Positions 1 to 12,400 of a DNA stretch of 64,000 nucleotides are shown here, one piece after another. The notes under the pieces are model-generated. The model did no database searches. It was not told the DNA's origin and saw only the letters and a program-made list of their open reading frames with translations. A program made the translations under genes and the position numbers. This stretch comes from Imbricaverruca yamaguchii (taxonomy: Eukaryota; Arthropoda; Thecostraca; Neoverrucidae), in NCBI GenBank assembly GCA_034440575.1, contig JAOTOL010001178.1:124001-188000 (forward strand), in the 5' to 3' direction. Within the stretch, counting starts at the first letter, position 1. Every line of letters begins with the position of its first letter.

Positions 1-330
1 TCGGTCAGAATGACATGAAAATCCTCGTCGTCAACCTCGATGTACGCTTTGCTAATGGCCATCAACTCGGCTGTGAATACAGTAGCATGTGAAGGCAGGG
101 GGAAGGATGTCGTAATGGACCCTCTCACGAAAGCGCTACGCACGTCGGTGTCAATTTTCGAGCCATCGAGTGTATGTGATACTGTAGCCACGGTATGCTG
201 AAGAAATGTGTTCTAATGGGCATGATAGTAGCTCCTCTTTGGTAATATCCATTTTTCTCTGAGCAGTGAGGACGATGTCGATAAAGGGGGAGATCAGCTC
301 CCACGGGGGATGATGATGATTACTGGGGTT
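1..330 (-). pseudogene. I-like LINE RNase H fragment
   Basis: The minus strand encodes a piece resembling the RNase H of the 11.9-kb element: an LDGSKIDTDVRSAFV segment, LPSHATVFTAELMAI and FHVILTD, with an internal shift. It runs off the left edge of the window. It belongs to a different copy or subfamily from the 11.9-kb element, judging by many substitutions. Confidence 0.75.
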
Positions 331-590
331 TTAGGGTGCGACAACCCCTGTGGGATATATTGCACCCTTCCCACGGGGGAGCCGCTATCCGTTCATACTG
401 CCAAATTCCTTGAAGTCAAAATCACGTCTGTCTCAGGTGCGTCCTCATTATCACACAGTAAGCTGTTCCCCTCCTCACGTGGCCAAGAAGGACCGCATGC
501 ATATTCCGATAAAAAAACAGCCTCATATGATGGGTGTGTCGGGAACCGACGCATCTTGCATGCGTAGCGAAGTCACAGCATTTCCAGTCT
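305..590 (-). mobile_element. LINE or SINE 3' end with hairpin tail
   Basis: On the minus strand GGGTGC...GCACCC pairs around an inner CCCACAGGGG region, followed by CTAAAACCCC and an ATCATCATC tail. This matches the 3' tail layout of the I-like LINEs (stem, CTTAAGCCC-like spacer, short repeat). The bases upstream (374-590) were not identified. Confidence 0.55.
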
Positions 591-591
591 C

Positions 592-1510
592 ATGCTTAAT
601 GGTGGCCATTCGTGTAAGAGCCTTGGGGTGACATTTGATCGCCACATGTCGTGGGATTCCCATGTAGCTGTTGTGGTCCGCAAGTGCACTGGGTTCCTTC
701 TGGCTCTGAGACATCTGCGTCACCATCTGCCGACTAGTACCCTCTTCACTATAGTCAATAGCCTAGTTATATCCAATATCCGATACTGCATATCTGTTTA
801 CGGGAACGGGTCGTCAGCAAACATCCACAGACTAGACAAGATCATTAACTTCGCCACTAGAGTCGTGTCAGGTCTACAGAAGTTTGATCATATTTCTGAC
901 GCCCAAAACGAGTTGGGTCTCCTCACTGCAGCTGATCTATATCTATTTCACAGTCTCACTTTGCTCCACAAGATCATTCTGACGGGTGACACTGCCGGTC
1001 AAATCACTGCACTCTACCCTGCGAAACCGTCACACACGTGCAGACAACAACCTGCGCCTGCCAGCCATACACAGAGAGGATGGCCGCAGGAGATTTCTCT
1101 ACTCGTCTGTCTTCCACTACAACAAACTTCCTACTGAAACAAAAACATCGAGGCTGTCTAACTTCAAGAAACATGAACTAGCGTATCTCCACGAACAACA
1201 CTAGTCACGCAAAAAATTTGCACCATGGATATGTGTATACTATGAAGTCACCTTTATGCCATCGCTTACCTATCACTTCTACAAACCATTCGTGTATAGC
1301 TCGTGTTGCAAGTACGGTGTATGTAGTGCGGAAAGTGATATGGATATTGTATTATGTTGGAGTACGAATGTTTGTTTCGCATCTGCTCCCACTATTGACC
1401 AAAAATCTATCCTTTCTTTGTAAATATCTGTGAGTTATGCCCAGACTGTCCATAACAGCCACTGCACGTGGAGGGCATGTATTGTGAAATAAATAAGTAA
1501 ATAAATAAAC
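592..1510 (+). pseudogene. non-LTR retrotransposon 3' part (RT C-terminal domain)
   Basis: The plus strand encodes CKSLGVTFDRHMSWDSHV, RKCTGFLLALRHLRHHLP, VNSLVISNIRYCISVYGNG and INFATRVVSG, the segment after the RT palm in jockey/CR1-like LINEs. A frameshift near 1020 moves the rest (RNRHTRADNNLRLPAI, FHYNKLPTETKTSRLSNFK) into another frame, ending at a stop near 1204. A 3' UTR and an A-rich tail (AAATAAATAAGTAAATAAATAA near 1490-1510) follow. The 5' part is missing. Confidence 0.85.
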
Positions 1511-3126
1511 ACGCTGCATGATGCATGCTACGTACCGCAAATATTTTTTTTTTGTGATCAGGGAGGAACACTAATATCAGACTTCACCACGTCACAATAG
1601 GCACGACGGGTATGCGTCCCATCGCTTTTTAGCTGACAGAATGTGTGATCGGTTCACATCTGGCAGTTCCCTCGTCCACATGCCAGTGGTACAAACTACG
1701 ATCTGTCGCTACAGATGCAGTGGCGTGGCCGACGGCTGCTCGCTTTAGTCAGAAGGAACTAACCAGGCATACACTAATACATAAATTAACAAATAAAAGC
1801 ACCTATTAAGAAGAAGGATATAAAAATGAATCAGTTTATTTAATTGACCTATATATATATATATCACAAACTAACTGGCGAGCAAAAAATCATCTTGATC
1901 AATTGCACACTACAAAAACAGAATTATATGTAGGTGGTTAACACAAGTATGTGTGAGCAAAGTTGGATCGGTAAGTATGATCTATGTGATGATTCATGTG
2001 TCGCTATATGCTTAATTGCATGTAAATACAGGTCTGTATATGCAGGTGTATGCATGTACATGTGCATAAATGTGTATGGATGCATATGTGTGTACGTTTA
2101 TTTATGTGCATGTTGGTATATGTGGATGTATTCATATTTGTATAACTAATGTATGAGTGCATATGTGTATGTATATGAAGTACGTGTACGTGTACATGCT
2201 CTATGTGTGCACATTTGCAGGTTTGTGTGCTTGTGCATGCGTACATACATGGATCCAACTTCTCCCCCTCCCCCATAACACTTTGTGGCCCCAGGAGTTC
2301 CTTGGTGTTACCAGCTTGCTACCTAGTTGAGGTGCTCCTGGGGATACTTCTATTAATAACTGGTGGTGGCCTATCTGCAAACAAAAATACAAAAAAGGAT
2401 GCAACCAGTTGCAGTGAACTGGAGGTATGCAGAAAGATGACATGTGTTGCCATCCTGAGACATTCCTAAGCTGGCTGTCCCAGCCTTTAAATAGCTGGCC
2501 ATATGAAAGCCTAATGTCAATCAAGCCTGGAATAGTGCGTGTAGCCAAATAGGATAGACTGCTGCATACGAAACAGGGGTCAACATTAGAAAAAGCCAGA
2601 CAGCAGCTCACACGCGCAGCGTACGAATAAGAGATGGTAATAGGAATCGGAGTGGAGGTGCATAACACGAAAGCCTAAGAACAGGGAATACACAGTGCGA
2701 TAGCCAACCAGATCACGTCTAACTCCGTGCGAGCGAAAAAGCAGAATCGATACCACCAGCTTAGCAGCTGTTTCTGCTCATTGGTGAATCGACCGAATCC
2801 GTGAGGGGGGGGGGGGGCGTTTCGGCCGCAATCTTTGCCTGGCAATCAAGTTGACACAAAGCGCTTGATTCCTCAGAAACGAAGCATATTTCATGTGAGG
2901 CTTCTTCCATGCACTTCTTACGCTTGAAGCACACTGTACTTCTCACCAAGTGGGAACAGATTACAACACTGTGCTTGTCCCCCCCCCCACAGCCGTTTAT
3001 CCTTTTAAATTATTTTTGTCCGGACCGCCCCCCCCAAAAAAAAAAGAAGAAGAGAAAAATAGAAGAAAAGCAAGAAGAAGACGAGACGGCTCGATCGGTC
3101 AGTGTTTCTGCTCCAGTTCTACTCAC
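1511..3126. other. intron or downstream region, no gene recognised
   Basis: The stretch contains a TG/CATA-rich low-complexity block (about 2030-2230), a short TA run near 1848, a G10 run near 2810 and A/C homopolymers near 3030. I see no convincing exon; the next CC2D1 exon was searched for here and not found. Confidence 0.6.
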
Positions 3127-3220
3127 GTTGTAGGCTTTATGTACGACACATTTTGTCTGGAGATCCTCCAGATCAACCTTGGCTGTGCCGATCAACTGGT
3201 CAGTCCAGCCGAACAGATGA
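3127..3220 (-). CDS. CC2D1 (lgd): CC2D1 exon 14: C2 domain, later strands
   Basis: The acceptor is GTTTTATCTGCAG and the donor GTGAGTAG. It encodes HLFGWTDQLIGTAKVDLEDL then QTKCVVHKAYN, corresponding to the family GLF-TD-LG-A---L--LE segment. It ends in phase 0. The next expected segment (the DGR-PVGGKLEV type strand) was not found between 1 and 3126, so the remaining exons are probably outside the window. Confidence 0.94.
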
Positions 3221-6200
3221 CTGCAGATAAAACAGCAGCGTGAGCATCGGCAGCACCGCCTGCAACGCGACTCCCGGTCAAACCGTCCGGCCAGCCATGC
3301 GTAGCGCACCTGTCCACAGTGAAGGTACCACCTCACGCTGACCATATCATGACATGGCGGGCACGGCTCCACGCTGACCATATCATGACATGGCGGGCAC
3401 GGCTCACAGTGAAGGTACCACCGCACGCTGACCATATCATGACATGGCGGGCACGACTGCACGCTGACCATATCATGACATGGCGGGCACGACTGCACGC
3501 TGACCATATCATGACATGGTGACCATATCATGACATGGCGGGCACGGCTGTGACCATATCATGACATGGCGGGCACGGCTCACGCACATATATGAATGGC
3601 GGGCACGACTCCACGCTGACCATATCATGACATGGCGGGCACGGCTCCACGCTGACCATATCATGACATGGCGGGCACGACTGCACGCTGACCATATCAT
3701 GACATGGCGGGCACGACTGCACGCTGACCATATCATGACATGGCGGGCACGACTCCACGCTGACCATATCATGACATGGCGGGCACGGCTCACAGTGACG
3801 CTGACCAATCATGAATGGGACCACTCACGCTGACCATATCATGACATGGCGGGCACGACTCCACGCTGACCAGATCATGACATGGCGGGCACGGCTCCAC
3901 GCTGACCATATCATGACATGGCGGGCACGACTGCACGCTGACCATATCATGACATGGCGGGCACGGCTCGACAGTGAAGGTACCATGGGCACTCCACGCT
4001 GACCATATCATGACATGGCGGGCACGACTGCACGCTGACCATATCATGACATGGCGGGCACGGCTCACAGTGAAGGTACCACTCACGCTGACCATATCAT
4101 GACATGGCGGGCACGACTGCACGCTGACCATATCATGACATGACGGGCACGGCTCCACGCTGACCATATCATGACATGGCGAGCACGACTCCACGCTGAC
4201 CATATCATGACATGGCGGGCACGGCTCCACGATGACCAGATCATGACATGGCGGGCATGGCTCCACGCTGACCAGATCATGACATGGCGAGCACGACTCA
4301 CAGTGGAGGTACAATTGCACGGCTGGCCAAAATAAGCAGGGACAAAGCAGATGCTTCACTATACAAGAACGTCCCACAAGAAGCAGGGCGAGCAATCACC
4401 ATAGCGAATCATTAACAGTTGCATACACAACCACACGGAAGCAGTATCGAAAAAAAATGCACAAATCGGAGACTGCTTTACGCATGCAAACGCAGAAACG
4501 CAGGCGGGATTCCAGACGCGACCGGTTAACGTTAACCCTCCGCAAACTTCTCTGATGACTGTGAGGTACTGTGGCATTACACGGGATCTCTAGTCCCTTC
4601 TTCGAAAACAGTCTGGTCACATCTGCTCAACAAGTATTGCATGACTTGCATTGCTCCGATATTTCTGAGTGACCCTTGCCTGTTTTTTCTTTATCTACAA
4701 AAGATGAGTGCACTTCTCCGATGGATCCCAAGTGCAACGAGGGAACGAGGGAGGCATTAACTCCATTAGCTCCACCTCTCTGGTTGCGCTACTTTGCACA
4801 CGCACTGTAAACCAGTGGTGAACAATTGTACCATCTTGGTGTGCTGGACAACATCCATATTTCTGAAGCACCATTCAGCAAAAGTAACATCGAACCCTAC
4901 CAGCAAGAACTCCTGCCGAAACATGAACATAATCAAGATTCATTTGCCAAAGTACCATTAACTGAGTATATAATAATCCACCAGTGCCACGTGTGAACTG
5001 CCAGTACTTAACTCCTATCACCCACACCATGACAAAGCGTCTGAACACGCTCGACAGAGGCCTCGACTGTGCTTCTCAAGCTACAGCTCGACAGTAGTAA
5101 GCTGACGTCAGATCGCAAGTGCCGGCAACAACTAACAGGACCATCGATCCAGCCAACAGAAACCCAGACCAGACCATTGGCACGTCAATGGCCTCTACCT
5201 GGTCTATGACCAGCCCAGACGTGGCTCGTCCCATACCGGATATACACGGACCACCGACAACCGTAGCGGACTTGCACATACCACCACCACCAACAGCACC
5301 AGCACCACCACTGGCCACCATATGTGCATACCCCACCAACGTCGACCACAATATATTCATGAAGGTAATGCCACATCGATCGCAAAGCAATGCAGCTTCA
5401 GCTAATCACTTATGGGTCTGATGCGAATAATCACTTAGGGGTCTAATGCGACTAATCACTCAGGGGACAGACAACTCCGCCGCTGACACTTGACAAGTAT
5501 CAGCGGCCTAATGAAACACTCCTTCCGGACGCCGCTGAAACCCAGAGCGGGCATTGTTTCTGGCACCACGGGCAACTTGGCAAAAGTTAGCACCCTCGAG
5601 CCTGGCTAGAACAGCCACGACCCGGTCTGCGATGCCTGTGGCGCGGCCGGCCCGTCCGCGCCACCCGACCACAGTGGGCTCGCGGCCAGCGACTCACCCC
5701 CTCTCCCAGACCTCGCACTTGATGCTCTGCCGCCGGAATACGCGCATCATGGACCGCGAGCCGCGGTCAATGGTCACCATGAAGGTGGCGTTGTAGTTGG
5801 GGTCGTTGGTGTTCTTCACCTTGGCAGTCTTGTCGGAGATGGGCGAGTCCTGCGCGACAGGCGACACCGTGAGCTGCCACTGAGGTCCGGCTCAGAGACG
5901 GACAGGGCGGCAGCCATCGGGCCACTACTGCGGCCGGTCTGACGCCTAGCGGCGCACCAGCATCTGATGCGCTGACGGGTCGCTGCTGCCTGCACCGCCG
6001 AGAGTACCAAGGCCCCCAACATCCGCATGTGCGTCCCCAGATGCTTCGACAGCTGCCGCATGTTGAGCTCAGGGAAGCACATCTAATAATGCCGGGGGAT
6101 TTCGGGGGATAATTTATAGGACAACCAACAGCTTACGAGCCGATCAACACTCAACAATCAACAATCAATATTAACTGGCATGCTGCACTTCACAACCATC

Positions 6201-9200
6201 GACGCCTTCTACGGTGCCCAGTTCACATTCCTACGTTACCCTGACTAAACAGGAATAATAATTCATTGGTTCATTGGTGCAATGTTACTTACGTCAACCT
6301 AGCAAATTGCATTGCACATCAACAAACTAAGACCAATATTAAATACCGGATAGCATAGAAGTAATACCGGATAGCATAGAAGCAGCCACATAGGTTGATC
6401 AAGCCGTTACTAAATCTGTCCACCTTCCGCATTGTTAAAGGCTAGCTGGCAGAAAACCATTGGGGAAACGGCATAGTACCTCAAAGCTCGATCGGCCGCT
6501 CAAGTTATAAACGGTCCGCTTGTTCAAGTGACATAACCTTGCACTTCGGCCTCACTTAGCAGTGGGTACTAGCGGCAGCAACCAACGGTGAAGGCCAAGC
6601 AAAGTTGATGGTGTCACATGGTTCACAGCAAACCATGCTGTCACATGGTTTACAACCTGAACTTCAGGCGTCATCTTCAGTTGGCTGCACTTGCTGACAT
6701 AACAGTCGTGTACTTAAGCTCAATTAACAATCGCCAGCCTACTAGACATCACCATATAATGATCCAATGTAATATTTACGTCTAGAGAAATGAGGCACTT
6801 CACACCAGCGCAGTGTAGTGTGGCAGGATGACATTCATCACGGCTTCAGTGTGATAAAGTCAGGGCGAAGACATTACATTTATCTTCGGTCTAGGTGACG
6901 ACACAAGGAAATGAATAGTACTACGCATCAATCGAGTAAGATGGGACAGAAGCATGGCACATCTGGCACCAACTCTAAAATGAAGAAACATGCAAACGAC
7001 ATGCTAGTTAGCATTACCATACTACAAGGACGCTGATGGGTGATGCTGGCAACACTTATAATGGGATGATGTTGGCACCACTGATAAGACGTTAGCGATA
7101 AATTCACTGGTGTTTGGCAGTGGGTAGGACACCCTGGCGAGGTATGGGAATGATAGTCGAAAAAAGCTGCCACCGTTTAGTGGCCGACGGTGTGCCAACA
7201 GAAGATGGACTCTATCGGTCGACGAGCAGCCACGCTCCGGTCAGGAATGCTTGTCACTAGACATCACTCAGCCGACGATTTCCTGCCGATGCACCGATAC
7301 ACGCACTACAACACTCGCCAGACGTGCTGCGCCGGTTATAACACCACCGCGAGGTGTCGTGTGACGTACATTCCTGGCACACGTGGAAGCTTTCTTGGGC
7401 AGTCAGTACACCTGCGACTCTTCGGTCGCCATGATCACTGGTCAGACGATTAGGTCGTACACTTCTACTGCAACGATCGCTAATCAGACGATGCTGTACA
7501 TCGTCTGATTAGCAGATATATAGATACGTCTGATAGATACAGGCAGTACACTTCGGTCGCCATGATCGCTGGCCAGACGATTAGGCCGCACACTTCGGTC
7601 GCCATGATCGCTGGCCAGACGATTAGGCCGCACACTTCGGTCGCCATGATCGCTGGCCAGACGATTAGGCCGCACACTTCGGTCGCCATGATCGCTGGCC
7701 AGACGATTAGGCCGCACACTTCGGTCGCTATGATGGCTAATCAGACGATTAGGTCGTACACTTCTATTGCTGCGATAACTAGTCAGACGATTGGGTAGTA
7801 CCCACACGCGGCCAATGCAATTGACGGAGAACACCAAGCGCAAGAGAAGAGCTGAGCGCATTGGTGCGAAGCCATGACACCAATCAACCTTGCGATCATC
7901 GCCGCAGAAAACATGTGCCGATATCATGCTGCACCACCCGCGCATAGCTGCACCCACCTGCGGCCAGGGAAACTCCCATTTGACATAGGTATCGACGTCC
8001 TTTGGGTTCGACACGTTGTAGTTGATGCCACGCACAATGGTCAGCTCCAGGTCGTTACTGTTCAGATCGATACAGGCTCTGAAATAGTGGTGAATTGTTT
8101 TCGTGTATATACATACATACATACATACATATAAGCGTTTTTGTCACACACGCTTTCCGGAAACCAACCGACACGGAATATGTTCCAGTGGCAAAAATGA
8201 GTGTCCAGGCAGGCACAAGGTTGGTGTCACCAGAGCCTATATACACATGGCCACTGAACACTGCTCGTGTTGGCAGTTGGTAGCCAAAGAACTTAGACGC
8301 GTCAATGAAATCCGGAGTGACAATTTCTACCGTTTCTGCCAGACCGATAAAGCACATGGTACACGCATGACTCAAACACTCGCTTCTAACCTAACGGGCA
8401 CAACACACCATCTCTACTACTGTAACACCATGAGCTTGTCTAGAAGCAGGATGAGAAAACGCTTAAGCGCATCATTATGAACAACTGCACTCCCACTAAC
8501 ATCCAGAACAAACACTTCATATACTGCCGTAGCCCAGCAACGTCTAGTCTGGTCATGAGCAATAACCCAACCGCGACAAAACACCTCTGAAAATGTCCAA
8601 CGTAGTCTACTTTAGTGCATGCAAGGAGTGTGCGCAACTGCATGACAGTGGCTCCGTTGGGCACACGACCACATCCTTCAGTCACGGCACAGCAATGTAC
8701 ATACAATGCAAACAAGGCAGATCCCAGACACACCGAACGCAACCATTCCAACCACCTCACACGCTCCGACACCACTCTGAACACCAAAGTCCTAGCCACG
8801 CCCCTTGATAAGCGCCGCCTACACATCTTTGTAAGCGGTTTTTACCGTGGAGATTGACCTAACCATCCACCGCCAGAGCAATGCACGAGGCACGTTCCTG
8901 TCACATGATGGCACACAGTTCACCATCAGGTGGTAGGGTGAATGACAGCGATGGCCCCATGCCATTTGTTATTGTTCTTGTTTTCGCCTTGCCATTGTCA
9001 GTTACTAAATGTGACGAAAACATGCCATGTATTCTCGTGCATGTATTTCTTTGTTTTTCAAACTTGGGATCGCGACTAATTCCACCTAGCCTTGAAAATG
9101 TTCATAAGAGAAGGAAACGTCAAAAGTATAACGAATGCTTTACTTACATACTCTAGTTTGCTTATGAATATCGCGCATTAACACACATATGGTGAAAAAC

Positions 9201-9335
9201 ATTGTAAGATGGATAGAGTCTGCAGAAGAAAGAATTAAATGCACGTTCCGAGATTTTGTTCAATCAGCAATGCATGGATAACAATCTGCTTCCATGCTAT
9301 ACTAATATCTATCAATCCATCCATCCCACACACAC

Positions 9336-9405
<70 letters not shown>

Positions 9406-12400
9406 GAACGTTACAAGGTCCGAGCCAGCCCTCCAATCTTAGCTATTTTCAAGCTATTCGAAATCACTTCCATGGGTGCCACACGTTCACGTTCTGATCT
9501 TCTCCCCCTCCAACGCCATTACCTAACAAAACGTTCACTGGTTGCATGCTTTGGCTTCAAGGTGCTTCTAATGTGAACGTCACACGTCAAGTTATCAGCG
9601 TGAAAAAATGAACATCTCTTCGCTTTGCTAGTGAATATCGCTCTCCAACTCCTTCCTTTCTACCCATATTTATCGCGTGATAACCTACACAAAATCTATT
9701 CCTCGATATGATTAGCACAGAAAAACATGCATTTCCTTTAGCGATGGCAACGCTGAAAATACATACAAAAACACCACGCCTTGCTCGACATTCACTCCAG
9801 ATCTAGGAATCCAATCTCTGGCAGTTAAACTTAGCTCACCAGCATCCTTCTGGCAGCCGATGCCTCCCCGCAACACTCACTGGACGATCTGGAACTCGCG
9901 CGTCTCGTAGTGGAACTTGGGCACAAAGTCGCCGCGTCGATACGCGTGCCGCAGAGCGTCCAGATCTTTGAGGCTGTTCTGTGAGAGCCGGTCGAACTTG
10001 TTGGCCTGGGCCACGTCGCCCAGGGACTGGTAGTGATCTCTGTTCGTCTGGCACATCTGTCAATCATCGGCCACCGGCGTTTTATGTCAAGGACCAGCAG
10101 CGATATAAAGCACATGCAGCCGGGCGGCGAATCCTCGTCAACGTCACTTCGTAAGTCAAGTCTTGAACTGCCATTAACCATATTTTAATAGCAAGAGCTG
10201 TGCAAGTGTAACTAAACATGGATAATGAGTCGGAAACAACGGAAAGGACGAGGACGGACAAAACATTTGAGAAATGTACTGCAATGTTGGTGGCAGAAAC
10301 CAACACCGTCGCCCCAGGATGGAGTGGAACCGCGAGAGATTGGAATACCCACCGTAGCCTGTCGGATGAGGTCACACTCTAACTTTGAAAACAGCTGCGA
10401 CAGATCATCGTCGTCGTCCCCTTCTCTCGCCTCCTCCCGAGATATCACCTCGAAGTCGGTGCTGGCCTTGGAGCGTTGCTGTGGCGGAATCGGCAGCTGA
10501 GGGCCGTAGCACGCCGTCAGCCGCAGGTTCAAGCCAGGTGATGTATACTTTTTTTTGGCAGGCAGGCTAGACTCTAGCCGGGATTGGCAGGAAAGGACAG
10601 GACGTGCAATGTTGGACATATGCAAACCAATAACAACTTGCCACAAAACACTTCCGTCGGATGTCGTCGCCCCCCAGCCCTCATTGTTCATGAGCTGATT
10701 GCACGTAAATATCAGCAAACTATGTAAGAAGTGCATAACTATGTAGTACCTAAGTATAATACCATTCCTTGCGTTTTATGGCAAAGTTCAATATAACAGC
10801 ACTATAGCTGGATATCTTATATATAACTCGGCTTAGTTCAGCACTCCTGACCGATATATTTTAGGTCATTAGGGCTATCTGCATTTCTGACGCTTCGTGT
10901 TTGCTTTGGCGGACGCAACATGGCGCCGCGCTGTCAGCAGATGTGACGTGGCACCACTCACCGAGTCCATGTTTACGGGCAGCCCGTGTACGGTGGCCTC
11001 GATCAGCGGCTCGATGCCTTTGGCCGAGCGCAGGTACTCCTTGGCGGTCGCCATGTCACCGGCCTTCTTGGCCTGCAGCGCCGCCTGCAGGAACAGCCGG
11101 CGCCGCGACTCGAGCAGCGCCATCTGCTTCTGCTGCCGGGTCTGCTGTCCGGCCGCTAACGAACAGTTGGGGGTCGCCGAGTCAGTGAACACACGACAGT
11201 GGCATACCGTGCTACTATGGCCAGGAAGCACACATCAGGATATGCTCCTGAGGCCAGGTAACATACGGCCAACCGTGCTACTATGGCCAGAAATCACACA
11301 TCAGGATATGCTCCTGAGGCCAGGGAATATACGGCCAACTGTGCTGCTACGGCCAGGAAACACGATCAGGATGTGCTACTATGGAGATGGAATACACACT
11401 ATGCTGCTTTACAGCACGATTGGAAACTACCAAACACTACGAGACCCCCATGGAAAGAAAAGATCAGAGGAAGCTGCCCTGCCTACTCGTGACAGTCGAT
11501 GTGTTGTTGTTGAAGGGTTAGATGAAGGACATACATAGTGGCGCTGGCGCGGGATGGATACCGGAAAGGGAAGAGGCGGATGGAAGATGGAAACTACATG
11601 AGTCCTTGGAAACACTTCCGTGTTTCCACACCTCTTATCGGGGCAGGTGCTTAAATCCGAGGGGTTCCATTTCCTTAGCTAGCCGAGTAACGATGGCTGA
11701 CCCACTGCCGGCCGTGGTCGTTATATAGTCAAATTAGACACATGGGCAAAAATACGCGTGGTTTGCTAATAGTAGGTAGGCGGGACAAGTAAACGGTAGT
11801 AGGTAGGCGGGACAAGTAAGGGTGCCGTCTCGTTGATTGATTATTTGGGCTTAAGGGCGCATCAACTGCTACTGGTTATGTAGCGCCCATAACTCACTTT
11901 TTACAGCATTCCGCTTAGCGGCATGGGTCTATTTGTAGAATGCATATATTACGTGTAATTGAGCAGCCGATATATATCGATACAGTCGACCTGTTTGGAC
12001 GATCTCTGAGCTGTCACCTAAAACGTCACAGTACGATAAGTTATTGAAAGTGGATCCAAAGTGCCGCCTTCGTTCCACCGTGAAGTTGGGGCAAGAAAAC
12101 ATTATTTGGCGAACAGTCATATGCGAACCATATCTGGAACAGCGTGGCCTCGCCTCCCTTCTCAAAAGGTAGCCGTGCGTTGCATATGTGTGACCTATGC
12201 GCAGGCGTGCCAGAATCACCTCCTCTCGCCTACATTTTTTCAGTAATAACGTCCACGGTGCCAGAACTGGTTTTATGGAGCAAAGTTTGTTTAAAATCTG
12301 GCGATTCCAGCATTCTTGCCACGTTCCTTGGAGGAAAGCATTTACTTTAGCGTAATAATCCCTGGCGGGAAGAGGCAAGGCTCGAGTCCCACGTGACTGC

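Noticed and set aside
2004..2276. Cys/His/Thr-rich frame resembling a small secreted peptide
   Set aside because: Low-complexity TG/CATA DNA; no signal peptide pattern or family match.
3315..4300. 36-bp unit derived from the exon 14 acceptor
   Set aside because: Both have TGCAGTC, but the match is only about seven bases, too short to argue common origin.
3010..4395. Cys/His-rich frames (SCPPCHDMV repeats) resembling metal-binding repeats
   Set aside because: Translation of the 36-bp minisatellite. Only the short exon 14 segment (3127-3220) within one of these frames is real.
5119..5421. Threonine/proline-rich protein gene
   Set aside because: No homology, no splice logic, similar length frames on the other strand.
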